From Cohnella silvisoli (GTDB taxonomy: Bacteria; Bacillota; Bacilli; Paenibacillales; Paenibacillaceae): 64,000 bases of DNA. The position numbers were made by a program, and so were the translations under genes. The first letter of the stretch is position 1. Every line of letters begins with the position of its first letter. The stretch lies in assembly GCF_021190915.1 (NCBI RefSeq), contig NZ_JAIOAP010000028.1, positions 1 through 64,000 of the forward strand. The letters are read 5' to 3'. A model generated the notes under the pieces. It was not told the DNA's origin. It saw only the letters and a list, made by a program, of their open reading frames with translations, and did no database searches. This document shows, piece by piece, positions 54,001 through 63,113 of this stretch.

Positions 54001-56468
54001 GTTCCGGTTCCGTCCACCTTCGTACTCCATCCCGCGAACGAGTAGCCTGTTCTTACTAGGTTTCCGGTATTATCCTGCACCGTGACGCTTGTATTATAGA
54101 TGTGGCTGCCGCCCGCAGGCGCGCTGCCGCTCTCGCTTCCGTTGCCGTCGTACGCAACCGTATAACTGTTGATCGTCCATTTCGCGTACAGCGTTACGTT
54201 AGCCGCACCGATCATAAATGTATTTCCAGCCGTATAACTCGTTCCGGTTCCGTCCACCTTCGTATTCCATCCTGCGAACGTATGACCGGTCTTGTCCAGG
54301 CTTCCGCTGCCTTGCACGGTAACGCTCGTATTGTAATTGTGGCTGCTGACCGTTGGCGCACTGCCTCCCGTACTGCCATTGCCATCGTAGGAGACGGTGT
54401 AGCTGTTCGGTGTCCACTTCGCGTACAGCGTCACGTCTGCCGCACCGATGGTGAACGAGGCTGCAGCGACGTAGTTCGTTCCGGTTCCGTCCGCCTTCGT
54501 ATTCCATCCCGCGAACGAGTAGCCTGTTCTTACCAGGTTCCCGGTGTTGCCCTGCACCGTGACGCTCGTATTATAGACGTGGCTGCCGCCCCCCGGCGCG
54601 CTGCCGCTCTCGCTTCCATTGCCGTCGTATGCAACCGTATAATTGTTGATCGTCCATTTCGCATACAGCGTTACGTTAGCCGCACCGATCATAAACGTAT
54701 TTCCAGCTGTATAACTCGTTCCGGTTCCGTCCGCCTTCGTATTCCATCCCGTGAACGTATGACCGGTCTTGGCCAAGCTTCCGCTGCCTTGCACGGTAAC
54801 GCTCGTATTGTAATTGTGGCTGTTGACCGTTGGCACGCTGCCGGACGTAGCGCTGTTGCCATCATAGGAGACCGTGTAACTGTTGATCGTCCACTTCGCG
54901 TACAGAGTGATGTCCTCCGCACCCATCGCAAAAGTATTTCCTGCAGCGTAGTTCGTTCCGGTTCCGTCTGGTTTCGTGTTCCACCCCGCAAACGAATAGC
55001 CCGTCTTCGTCAGATTCCCGGTATTGCCCGGCACCGTGACGCCCGAATTATAGAGACGGCTGCCTCCCGCTGGTGTACTGCCGCTCTCGCTGGCGTTGCC
55101 ATCGTAAGAAACCATGTAGCTGTTGATGTTCCATTTCGCATACAGAATGACGCCATCCGTACCGATGGTCAACGTATTTCCTGCCGCGTAGTCCGTGCCG
55201 GTTCCATCCACTTTCGTGTTCCACCCCGCGAACGTATGGCCGGTCCTGGTCAGACCGCCCGTGTTGCCCAGAACCGTCGCGCTTGTGTTGTTATCGTAGC
55301 CGTTGGGGTCCTCCGGCACTGTCCCGCCCGTACTGCCGTTGCCGTCGTAAAGGACGGCGTTTTTCAGCGTCATTACGGTAGCCTTGTAGCCATTTGCATA
55401 ATCCATATAGGCGGCATAAGGAATGCCGTTATAGACGAAAAGTGACATATATCCAGACCCGCCCGCGGAAAATCCGCGATTGCCTACGAACTCCCAATTG
55501 CTTCCATTATATTTCATCACCGTGGCCTTGCCGCCTGCAGCTACATCCCAGAAGCCGACGTAAGGAGTGTTGCCGTCCAGATAAAGCGACGTATTGGTGG
55601 AAGTGGTGGATATGGGCCAGTCACCCCCGACCATCACCCAGTTGCTTCCGTTATATTTCATCACTGTGGTTCTACGAGGTGCGTCATATTCGTAATAGGA
55701 CAAATAAGGGGTCCCGTCATCCGCCACTTTCACCGATATATTCAGGGCATCTACCGTGAATTCGGCAGCGCCTACCAGTTCCCAAGCGCTTCCGTTATAC
55801 TTCTTTACGCTAGCTCTCTCTATACCTCCGTAGTTTGTATAAGCAACATAAGGCGTGCCGTTATACACATACAGTGACGGGTTATATGACATCCCTTCGG
55901 AAACTGCGCTGCCTACCGTCACCCAATTGCTCCCATCGTACTTCGCCACCATAACTTTATAGATACTTTGCGTATCCCGATAGGCGACATAGGGAGTGCC
56001 CTGATATACATACAACGAGGTTTGGATGGCTTCGCCGGGAGAAGCCCCGCCGCTGCCTACCATTATCCAACTGCTCCCATCAAATTTCATCACCATAACC
56101 TTTCCACTTTGTGTCCAATCGTTAAAAGAGACATAAAGGGTACCCTCGTAGATATACAGTTGCACATAGGAAACGGTGCCCGGCGAAAATCCGGCGTTGC
56201 CTACCGTCACCCAGTTGCTCCCGTCGAACTTCTTCACCGTGAGCTTGTTGGGATTCCCGCCATCCGCATATGCAACATACGGGGTGCCATTATAGATAAA
56301 CAGCGAAGTATTATCGGCTTGGCCATCCGAAAATCCGGCGTTGCCTACCGTCACCCATTTACTTATCGATGCATGGGCATAGCTTCCTCCAAGAACGAGC
56401 AGTCCAAGCATACAGCCAATCGCCATCAGCATCGCAAGATTTGCTTTTCTCCAACTAAATCTCATCAT
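51090..56468 (-). CDS. SLH-4: propeller plus InlB-repeat surface protein with C-terminal SLH domains
   Basis: A 1,792-residue secreted protein. The start at 56468 follows GGAGGGG (a second ATG at 56465); the longer frame to 56633 has none. The signal peptide ends at AHA (about residue 33). Residues about 33-372 are seven repeats (WVTVGNAGFS, LYVYNGTPYVAY, VMKYNGSN), a number that suggests a seven-bladed propeller. Residues about 373-1244 are eleven InlB B-type repeats of about 79 residues (GYSFAGWNTKADGTGTNYAA, then LYAKW). Two cadherin-like sandwiches, cassette B (NGQLTLPVGKEGEVSMDNAV) shared with SLH-2, and three SLH domains with TRAEF, TRAEM and TRAEA follow. Likely a long wall-anchored stalk with a binding head. 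Confidence 0.87.
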   Translation of the reverse strand: MMRFSWRKANLAMLMAIGCMLGLLVLGGSYAHASISKWVTVGNAGFSDGQADNTSLFIYNGTPYVAYADGGNPNKLTVKKFDGSNWVTVGNAGFSPGTVSYVQLYIYEGTLYVSFNDWTQSGKVMVMKFDGSSWIMVGSGGASPGEAIQTSLYVYQGTPYVAYRDTQSIYKVMVAKYDGSNWVTVGSAVSEGMSYNPSLYVYNGTPYVAYTNYGGIERASVKKYNGSAWELVGAAEFTVDALNISVKVADDGTPYLSYYEYDAPRRTTVMKYNGSNWVMVGGDWPISTTSTNTSLYLDGNTPYVGFWDVAAGGKATVMKYNGSNWEFVGNRGFSAGGSGYMSLFVYNGIPYAAYMDYANGYKATVMTLKNAVLYDGNGSTGGTVPEDPNGYDNNTSATVLGNTGGLTRTGHTFAGWNTKVDGTGTDYAAGNTLTIGTDGVILYAKWNINSYMVSYDGNASESGSTPAGGSRLYNSGVTVPGNTGNLTKTGYSFAGWNTKPDGTGTNYAAGNTFAMGAEDITLYAKWTINSYTVSYDGNSATSGSVPTVNSHNYNTSVTVQGSGSLAKTGHTFTGWNTKADGTGTSYTAGNTFMIGAANVTLYAKWTINNYTVAYDGNGSESGSAPGGGSHVYNTSVTVQGNTGNLVRTGYSFAGWNTKADGTGTNYVAAASFTIGAADVTLYAKWTPNSYTVSYDGNGSTGGSAPTVSSHNYNTSVTVQGSGSLDKTGHTFAGWNTKVDGTGTSYTAGNTFMIGAANVTLYAKWTINSYTVAYDGNGSESGSAPAGGSHIYNTSVTVQDNTGNLVRTGYSFAGWSTKVDGTGTNYAAADAFTIGAADVTLYAKWTPNSYTVAYDGNGSTGGSEPTGGSHDYNTSVTVLDNIGSLEKTGYTFAGWNSKANGTGTNYAAGNLFAIGAADVTLYAKWAINSYTVTYDSNGSTGGSAPTDRTHVYNTNVTVQDNTGNLVRTGYTFAGWNTKVDGSGTNYAAAAAFTIGAADVTLYAKWTVNIYTVTYDGNGSTGGSEPTGSSHDYNTSVTVLDNIGRLEKTGYTFAGWNTKADGSGTNSGSGDTFTIGAADVTLYAKWTINSYTVAYDGNGNAEGTAPSGSSYDYNNIVTVSGNTGSLEKTGYTFSGWNTKADGTGTNYAGADTFAIGAEGLTLYAKWKANSYMIAYDGNGSMGGSAPSGSSHDYDTIVTVPGNIGNLVKTGYSFAGWNTAADGSGTSYRAGDAFSMGAVNLTLYAQWLSSNALLSSLSVDKGTLAPAFSLSDLNYNVDVDFDVSSLNLNLAKADASQIVSVTGAVYLSVTDAVYSYRASDLIVGPNSIRIGVKAEDGTENVYTVTVNRVSGSNADLNGFILSSGTLSPVFAPGRTAYVSNVANGVSSLTVTAAVSDLRATITINGQPVISGQASDAIDLAVGDNPINVEVKARDGTMKRYTVIVKRASISSGNNGDDGSGSGGNGGGATNSGKAISTNGQLTLPVGKEGEVSMDNAVMISIPVGASAKELKLTIEKVLDTKSSLTDKVVLASPVYEILKNFSENFSKPVTLTFAFDPASLKRNQKAAVFYFDEVKKVWVEVGGKVNGNYITVDVNHFTKYAVLAIGPMEEAPTGQPIVLSDISGHWAEANIKQAVNIGIAKGYADGTFKPGKTVTRAEFAVMLMNALNPQAEGAALTFADTAKIGAWAQKAVAQAVQAGIIHGYQDGSFRPDAEITRAEMAVMIASALNLTAESNPVTGFADDKKISSWAKGPVAALKKLGIISGKGANDFVPDGKTTRAEAVTVLLNMLEQDGK

Positions 56469-56879
56469 TTTCCCCTCCAGATTGATCAACTTAAATTGGC
56501 ATACAAAAGGAATCCGCCCAAAGACACGATCCAGACGATAAATGAGCCATGTTTGCGTATCGCCGAACGCGTCGGAGAAGAGAACCCACCCTTGCGATAC
56601 GATAAGCGTCCACAACGCTGCTTTACGGTTCATTCGGTTTAACCTCGTTTTAAATAGGCAGCTAAAATTGTCGAATCTACCTCCAGCATAGCGCGGCCAT
56701 CTTGGTTTAAACTGAAAAGAAAGCGCTTCATGTCAGGTATTTGCGAAAATGATCATGAAAACGGAAAAAAAACAAAAAAAACGGCCCTTACCGGGTTTTA
56801 TCGATTGACGAATATTTTGTCGAAAGTAGTGGACGAGAGGTTGGGGAGAATACATGGGGTTATGAAGTTGCATAAAAAA
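56469..56879. other. Upstream region of SLH-4, no gene
   Basis: No coding region is supported. The stretch must carry the SLH-4 promoter. GAAAGCGCTTC (56719-56729) has the AAGCGCTT core of a cre-like site, 250 bases from the SLH-4 start, with weak flanks. AT-rich runs of A near 56765-56785 lie beside a small imperfect hairpin (GGCCC/CCGGG). Confidence 0.4.
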
Positions 56880-56908
56880 AAGCCCAAGCGTTGTGTCTGC
56901 TTGAGCTT
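56880..56908 (-). terminator. Terminator downstream of SLH-5 and its duplicated tail
   Basis: AAGCCCAAGC pairs with GCTTGAGCTT with one mismatch; on the minus strand the stem is followed by nine U (A-run 56873-56881). It lies just past the duplicated C-terminal fragment, so SLH-5 now uses the terminator of a lost relative. Confidence 0.8.
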
Positions 56909-56916
56909 AGATAGAT

Positions 56917-57000
56917 TTAACGATTCATAGCGTAGTAAGTCATCGCCTTCCTGAAGGCGAATCTGGAGACCGACTGGAATGTGGTTAGATTTTCCGCCAA
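56917..57000 (-). pseudogene. Duplicated 3' end of an SLH-5-like gene
   Basis: Immediately after the SLH-5 stop, 27 codons read LAENLTTFQSVSRFAFRKAM and TYYAMNR, then TAA. They match the SLH-5 end LADNLTLFQTVTRAALRKAM followed by MNYFLSQ. The two differ at about ten of 27 positions, so this is the tail of a diverged paralogue rather than a fresh copy. It has no start and is not expressed as a protein. Confidence 0.75.
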
Positions 57001-57005
57001 TATTC

Positions 57006-60000
57006 TTATTGACTCAAGAAGTAGTTCATCATCGCCTTTCTTAAAGCGGCCCTCGTGACGGTCTGGAATAGGGTTAAATTATCGGCCAAGCCAAGCGACG
57101 CGAGCGGCGCGACGGCGGACATGATGTTCAAAACCTGGAAGCCAAGCTCGTTATGGTACACGTCCCACAGCGTGCCCCACGTATCGCCGGCGCTATATCC
57201 CGCCTGCACCAATTGGATGCACGCCGGTATCCAGTCCCAGCCGAGCTTCCTCATGACACGAGCGGCGTCATTGGAGCTGAGTCCCGCTTCGCGCATAATC
57301 GCAAACGGTATGCCCTCGGAGAGATCCGTCAGCATCGCGCTGATCGCGCTGTCCAGATCCGCTTGGATGAAGCTCACGCCGATATTCGAGACCGACTTAA
57401 GCGCCTCGTACACTTGCATATCCGTAAAATATCTACTATTGTCATAGGACTGCATCAAGGATTGTCCCAGTTGTACGAGCGTCAGCGTCGAGTTTCTTGC
57501 GATCGCTTGAGCGATCGTCCCCAAAGTCCATGGGCCGTACGGGCCGAACCACAAGCTAATGGCGTAGTCGTATGGATTGCAATTCACAATCTTAAGCGCC
57601 TTGACCAGATCGTCGATATTCTTATATCCGTTATTGTACAAGTATTGGACCAGCATGCTCGGGCGCGGGTCCGCTCCATAAACGACCTTGACGACCGTCT
57701 CCAGCGGATAATTCAAGGCACGCAAATGCTTGACAAGTTTATCGGGCTCCCCTAATATCCGTCCGATATCGGCGAGCGGATAGCCAACCTCTATCAAATA
57801 GCGAATGGTGTCGCGCAGACTGTACTGCCATAGGGCCAGTAAATAGTTGGCATTCGACAAGCTCAAGCCAAGGTTGCGGAGCTGCATGATCGCCGTCGAA
57901 TCTCCGTTGCTTATACTATAACGAATGGCATCAAACAGATCTGTGAAACCCGCTTGCTTCATCACAACGAGAATATCGCCTTGCGACTTGTTCGGAAACG
58001 CCCCCTTGAGCGCGGGATAAACGAGCAGTCCCTTGTAGCCCCATTGGAGCAGTTCCGTCGCAACACTCTGCATGTCGCTGCTGCCGAACAATTGCACCAT
58101 AACAAGCGCCATCTCATTGACATAGTCTCCGTGAAAGTTATAGTCATACGCAAATAGGATGCTCTCTTTCGTATAACCGGCTTGATTCAGCAATCGTGCG
58201 ATCGTTACGCCATCGAGATTACGGTAGGTTTGTTGTATGACTGCCAGCACGTCATAAGCTTTGTAATGATGGGCCGCCATCCAACCGACATACAGTGTGG
58301 CGGGATCGAGGCGGTAATACGCGCCGACTTTACTCACAATCCCGTCCTCACCCAAGCCGAAAAGACGATTAGCCATCATGACTTCCAGCACGGCAGATGA
58401 GTCCAACCCATACACGCGCTCGAGCACGCCTATCGTTTCTTCGAACGATTTGCCGAGCGACTTCATGACGCTAATCGCATATTTCGCAGTACGAACATCC
58501 GATGCCTTAAGCGTAGCGTCAAGTCGGTTGGTCACTTCCGGATACACGGTCGCGATGACGTTGTCCATCGTCGACAGCGCGCCTTCTTTATAAATGTAAC
58601 CGTCGCAATACGCCTGGAATATCGCCACCAGCACGCTGTCCCGCGAATACCCGGCAGCCGCGAGCCCTCGAGCCATCGCTACGGAATCCGTGCTTGTAAA
58701 CTGATCTTTAAGCGCCACCGCCGCCTGCGTTGCCGAGTAGCTGCCCCGGAACAATGACTGGGCCATCAAGGCGAACGGATCGACGTTAAAAACGGCAGTC
58801 ACTGTTGCTGTTATTTCTTCGGAGCTGTAACCAGGGAGCGCGTTCAGCCAAGTCGTCACCGCTGGTACGGCCTGTTCCGCGTTGCCCGCGTACAGATTGC
58901 GAAGGGCTGTCGCGATCTCATTCAAATTGTAGCCGAGGGTGTGCAGCGCCATCGCCATATCGCTCATCTGCGTAGACTGCTTGTGAACTAAATATTTAGC
59001 AATTTCCGTCGCGCTATAGTTCGCGGTCTTGAAGGCGGCGCCGTTTAGGACCAATCCATCGCCAATTTGATTCATCGTGAAGCCGCTGGCCGCCAGATCG
59101 CCGATGAGAACAGTCGTATCCGTATGTCCGTATCCCCGGCGCAACACGTCAACGATCGTAACGAAATCGTACATGACAGGAACAGACGAACCTTTTAATG
59201 CGCGAACGGCTTCTTCTGATGATAATCCGTATATTTCCTTGAGCACCTGTCCTAGGAACAGAACGTCGGTCGAGCCCTGGAACATCCGGGTCTGGCCCAT
59301 GAAATTGAGCATGTCGAAGACCGAGTAGCCGCTGGCTTCCGCGATCGCGCGCGCCGTATCGAGCTTGCTGAACACAAGCTGCAAGTCGGCAACGAGAGAG
59401 CTATAATTCGAAAATCCTGCGCCGACGACATACTTGGCGATTTCCGATGCGGAATACCCCGGAATCGGCTCGCTTGTCGACGTGTTGAGACCGCTCGCCG
59501 AAAGCAGCTTGATCTGGTTCGGGCTGGACGAGTTGCTATACACCTTCACCGCCAAAGACTTCAGCACGTTACTCATACTGGACAACGGATAGCCCGCATT
59601 GCGCAGCTCGAGTACAATGTTGGTCGCTTGCGTCTGCGTAAGCGTGTTCGAAGGCGCAAGCCACTGCACGATATCGCCCGCGTTAAATCCAGCTCGGACA
59701 AGACCGGCGACAACGGTCACTTGGCCCGGTCGCATCGTCGTGACCGTAGTCGCGCCGAACTGGGTCAGCAACGCCGCCAACGCGGCAAGGGTGCCGCCAT
59801 ACTTCTTGCGGACCGCATCCACCGCTTCAACTGCATCGTAGCGATAAGTCGCGGCAGACAAAGGGTCCGTCTGCATCAATTGCGCCATCAAGTCCGCCCT
59901 CGTGCGGATGTCCGGGTTCGTCTCCATTAGCGCGCCGGCCGTCTCTATGGCCGAGTAGCCGCCATATTTCAAAGAGGAGACGACGGTATCCACCCGATGG

Positions 60001-62897
60001 TCGAGGGAGTACAAGAATTTATAAACTTCCAGCGCCGTAAACGAACCTCTTAATGCGGCTAATGCGTCGGCCTGGGTATTTGCATATGCGAGGCCACCCC
60101 AGATTTCGCCGATCGTAAATCCGACGGCGCTCATCACTTTTACCGTATCCAGAGGTGTCACTGCGAAATCCAGCAGGAACATCTTCCCGATGTCCGCTGC
60201 GGCGTATCCGCTATCCTTCAGCAAACCTGCAATGCGGTCAGTAGTCGCTCCGTAAATGTCTTTCAACACCATGCCCGCCTTGCTTGCGTTGATGCCAGCG
60301 GCTTTCAAAGCCGAGACGGCTTGCCAATCATCGTTTCCGTACACTTCCTTCAACACACGTCCAACATCGTTGCTGAAGCTGCCGTAATTATGCATTGCAA
60401 ACAATTTCGCAGCGCGTTCATTGCTCGTACCATAATGGGTACGCATCGACGCCGCCAGCTTGACATTGGGGAAAAACCAGCTGTAGGACGTGACCTGTTC
60501 GTCGGTATAACCCGCCTCTTTCAGCGCTCTTACCCAGTCGTCGGACTGGCCGTCCAGGAAACTGAAGTTTTTGCCCAAGTTCTGCACGTCCAGGATGCCC
60601 GCTTCTTTCATGCCGATCAACAGATGATAGACGCTAATGCCTTGCGGCAAAAGCAGACCGGGCATATTCTCGTTGGTAACGCGATAGACGGTGTTCAGCG
60701 CTTTAATGAGCGCATTCGTATTGTAGCCGCCTTCGATTAACGCTTTGGCGGCGACGCTGGCATTCACGCTCGCGTTGTTCTTCAAGTCATCCGCCGTCTG
60801 CTCGGCGGTTTTCCCGAGCATACGATTGTACGCCGCTCTGCCGCCAGGCGTGCCGCCGTTTGTAAATGACCGCCAGGTTAAAGCGGGCAGCGCCTTGTTG
60901 TCCGTGGAATGAATCGTGCCCGGTACATATTTCAGTTCCAGCGTATTCGGATTGACGGACGCACCGAGCGCAAGTTCAAGCCGGGTGGCCGATTCCGACA
61001 GCGTCGCGCCCGTAATCGCAACCGGCGCGCCGGAGTCCGTAAGCGTGAAGCCCGCAGGCGCTGAGGGCAAGCTGGCAAGCGGTTTGCTGAACAGCAACGT
61101 GAGCTTCGTCAGCTCGGGACTGACCAGTGCGCCGGTGACAGCCGGCACGTCGGGAATCGACACCGTCTTGCTCGCGCCGAACGTATATCCCGGCTTTGCA
61201 AGCGATAACGTGTATGCCTCCCCGCCTGTCAGGAAACCTTCCGCTCTGTAGCTCACGCCGGCTTGATCCGTACTTCTGAGCTTCGATACGAGCGCGGGCA
61301 TCCCGTCGGCGTTCACCATGATGAGATTCGTACTCGTCATATTCGGAACCGCAGGCGTCAGCAGCAGATCGAATCCGCCGGCCGACGGATTGCCGACCGT
61401 AACCGTAACCCCGACAACTGTCGGTCCGCCGCCCGATCCCGATCCGCTCGATCCCGATCCGCTCGATCCCGATCCGCTCGATCCCGATCCTTGCGTCACC
61501 GTTCCGCCGACATTGGCCGAAATGCCGTCCGCGACGACCGTCTGCGTCGGCTTTTGCGCAATCGTAACCCCGGGCGCCGTGACCGACGCCGTATCGATTT
61601 TCCCGTCTCCCTTGATGGTCGCGGCTGCTCCTGCATTCACGTTGGTTACCTGCGAGTTTTTATGCAAGGTGACGTCGGCTCCCGCCGCTTGCTCCGTTAA
61701 CGTTAAATTGCCGACTTTGCCGCTCGTTACGGTCAATTGCGCGGGCGCAACGACCACGACGTCCGGGAAGTCGCCGTCCAGCGTCACTTCGCCGGTCGTC
61801 GACACTTTCACGGTGCCGTAACTGGCCCCGCTTCCGCCGGCGACTTGCAGCGTGGCGCCCGATTCGACCGACACTTGGTCCACGGCCGTAGAACCTTCGA
61901 TGACGACCCGGACCTGGCCGCCTACTTTCGTAATGACTACCCGGCTTAATGCCGAATCCAGAACGTGAACGCTGTTTTTACCGCCGCCTTTGACCGTTGT
62001 CGTCCCTTCGACGACGACGCGGTCGAGCGTGACGTCGCCCTCTCCGATCCCTTCACCGAGCAGCAGATTTCCCTTAATCGTCACGTTCCTCAACACAACA
62101 TTCGGCACGTTAATCGCCAAATCGCCCTCATGCGTTTCCTTACCGGAAACCGGGCCGTAAGTTCCCGCTTTGTCTATTGAGAATGAAAGCGCGGAAGGGT
62201 TCGTATGTAAATCGGCTTGCTTGCGGACACGGTCCAGGATGACGACCGCCTCGGCTCGCGTCAGCGGTTGTCTGGCTTTAAACACATTCCCGCCATAACC
62301 CTTCATGATCCCAGCCGCTACGACCGCGCTAATGGCGCCGCGGCTCCAATTCGCAATGCTCTTCGCATCTGCGAATTTCCCGGATTCGGTTTGACTTCCC
62401 GTATCCAGCTTAAGCAATCGCGCGATAATGACAGCTGCCTCTTCCCTCGTAACGGATGCTTCCGGGCGGAACAAATCTTTCCCGTCCCCCTGCATGTACC
62501 CTGCCTCTTTCGCCCGCGCAACGTCCAGAGCGTACCACTTCGCGGAAGATATGTCCGCAAACGAGCTTGATGCCGCCTTCGTATATTGAAAAGCACGGTT
62601 AATCATCGCTACCAGTTCTGCCCGGATCACCTTGTTGTCGGGATGAAAACTACCATTCGGCAAGCCGCTTACCAAACCTTCTTGCAGCCAAACCCGGATT
62701 GTGTTTTCCGCCCAATGGCCAGAGATATCCGTACTTGCGGGCAACGAGCTTGCAGATTTATCCGATGCCGCGAATAACTCTGCCGCCGCCATTGCCGCAT
62801 TCGACTGACCAGGTACCGGTATGAGCTGTGCAAGCAATGTGAGGACGAGCAAACAGACCACAACTCGTTTCCCCCACCCTTTCATTTTCCTATCCAT
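57006..62897 (-). CDS. SLH-5: N-terminal SLH surface protein with beta-solenoid and giant helical-repeat region
   Basis: A 1,963-residue secreted protein. The start at 62897 has AAAGGTGG at good spacing (62921 is less likely). The signal peptide (about 1-35) is followed by three SLH domains (57-103, 112-160, 175-222) with RAELVAMINRA, TREEAAVI and TRAEAVVI motifs, here at the N-terminus, unlike the other four. Residues 245-460 look like a right-handed beta-helix (VPNVVLRNVTIKGNLLLGEG). A GSGSS linker (470-491) and two Ig-like domains (to about 685) come next. The remaining 1,280 residues are mostly helical, with degenerate units such as VLKDIYGATTDRIAGLLKDS and GYSSEEITATVTAVFN, and match no family I can name. 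Probably a wall-bound alpha-solenoid; function unknown. Confidence 0.85.
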   Translation of the reverse strand: MDRKMKGWGKRVVVCLLVLTLLAQLIPVPGQSNAAMAAAELFAASDKSASSLPASTDISGHWAENTIRVWLQEGLVSGLPNGSFHPDNKVIRAELVAMINRAFQYTKAASSSFADISSAKWYALDVARAKEAGYMQGDGKDLFRPEASVTREEAAVIIARLLKLDTGSQTESGKFADAKSIANWSRGAISAVVAAGIMKGYGGNVFKARQPLTRAEAVVILDRVRKQADLHTNPSALSFSIDKAGTYGPVSGKETHEGDLAINVPNVVLRNVTIKGNLLLGEGIGEGDVTLDRVVVEGTTTVKGGGKNSVHVLDSALSRVVITKVGGQVRVVIEGSTAVDQVSVESGATLQVAGGSGASYGTVKVSTTGEVTLDGDFPDVVVVAPAQLTVTSGKVGNLTLTEQAAGADVTLHKNSQVTNVNAGAAATIKGDGKIDTASVTAPGVTIAQKPTQTVVADGISANVGGTVTQGSGSSGSGSSGSGSSGSGSGGGPTVVGVTVTVGNPSAGGFDLLLTPAVPNMTSTNLIMVNADGMPALVSKLRSTDQAGVSYRAEGFLTGGEAYTLSLAKPGYTFGASKTVSIPDVPAVTGALVSPELTKLTLLFSKPLASLPSAPAGFTLTDSGAPVAITGATLSESATRLELALGASVNPNTLELKYVPGTIHSTDNKALPALTWRSFTNGGTPGGRAAYNRMLGKTAEQTADDLKNNASVNASVAAKALIEGGYNTNALIKALNTVYRVTNENMPGLLLPQGISVYHLLIGMKEAGILDVQNLGKNFSFLDGQSDDWVRALKEAGYTDEQVTSYSWFFPNVKLAASMRTHYGTSNERAAKLFAMHNYGSFSNDVGRVLKEVYGNDDWQAVSALKAAGINASKAGMVLKDIYGATTDRIAGLLKDSGYAAADIGKMFLLDFAVTPLDTVKVMSAVGFTIGEIWGGLAYANTQADALAALRGSFTALEVYKFLYSLDHRVDTVVSSLKYGGYSAIETAGALMETNPDIRTRADLMAQLMQTDPLSAATYRYDAVEAVDAVRKKYGGTLAALAALLTQFGATTVTTMRPGQVTVVAGLVRAGFNAGDIVQWLAPSNTLTQTQATNIVLELRNAGYPLSSMSNVLKSLAVKVYSNSSSPNQIKLLSASGLNTSTSEPIPGYSASEIAKYVVGAGFSNYSSLVADLQLVFSKLDTARAIAEASGYSVFDMLNFMGQTRMFQGSTDVLFLGQVLKEIYGLSSEEAVRALKGSSVPVMYDFVTIVDVLRRGYGHTDTTVLIGDLAASGFTMNQIGDGLVLNGAAFKTANYSATEIAKYLVHKQSTQMSDMAMALHTLGYNLNEIATALRNLYAGNAEQAVPAVTTWLNALPGYSSEEITATVTAVFNVDPFALMAQSLFRGSYSATQAAVALKDQFTSTDSVAMARGLAAAGYSRDSVLVAIFQAYCDGYIYKEGALSTMDNVIATVYPEVTNRLDATLKASDVRTAKYAISVMKSLGKSFEETIGVLERVYGLDSSAVLEVMMANRLFGLGEDGIVSKVGAYYRLDPATLYVGWMAAHHYKAYDVLAVIQQTYRNLDGVTIARLLNQAGYTKESILFAYDYNFHGDYVNEMALVMVQLFGSSDMQSVATELLQWGYKGLLVYPALKGAFPNKSQGDILVVMKQAGFTDLFDAIRYSISNGDSTAIMQLRNLGLSLSNANYLLALWQYSLRDTIRYLIEVGYPLADIGRILGEPDKLVKHLRALNYPLETVVKVVYGADPRPSMLVQYLYNNGYKNIDDLVKALKIVNCNPYDYAISLWFGPYGPWTLGTIAQAIARNSTLTLVQLGQSLMQSYDNSRYFTDMQVYEALKSVSNIGVSFIQADLDSAISAMLTDLSEGIPFAIMREAGLSSNDAARVMRKLGWDWIPACIQLVQAGYSAGDTWGTLWDVYHNELGFQVLNIMSAVAPLASLGLADNLTLFQTVTRAALRKAMMNYFLSQ
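61436..61491. repeat. 15-base tandem repeat encoding GSGSS linker
   Basis: GATCCGCTCGATCCC repeats three times perfectly (61441-61485) with partial units on both sides. On the minus strand it encodes the Gly/Ser linker of SLH-5 between the beta-helix and Ig-like parts. Copy number could change by slippage without breaking the frame. Confidence 0.85.
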
Positions 62898-63113
62898 ATC
62901 CCCTTCCACCTTTCGATCCAAATAAATTGTCAGTCCTTAAATGCGACAATGAACGGTTGATTTCTGCATGAGACGACGTGTTTCTCTATAGGATACAAGC
63001 TATCGGTAAAATAGCGGTAAAATAGGTCAAAAAAATTAAAAATGGATTACGACTAAATACTAAACGCCCTAGGTTACATTGGGGTAAACTGCAACATTTT
63101 TCAACAAAAAAAA

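Noticed and set aside
54102..55445. Long plus-strand open frame (447 codons) opposite SLH-4
   Set aside because: It mirrors the InlB-type repeats of SLH-4 in the antisense frame, has an Arg/Val-rich repeated product and no ribosome binding site.
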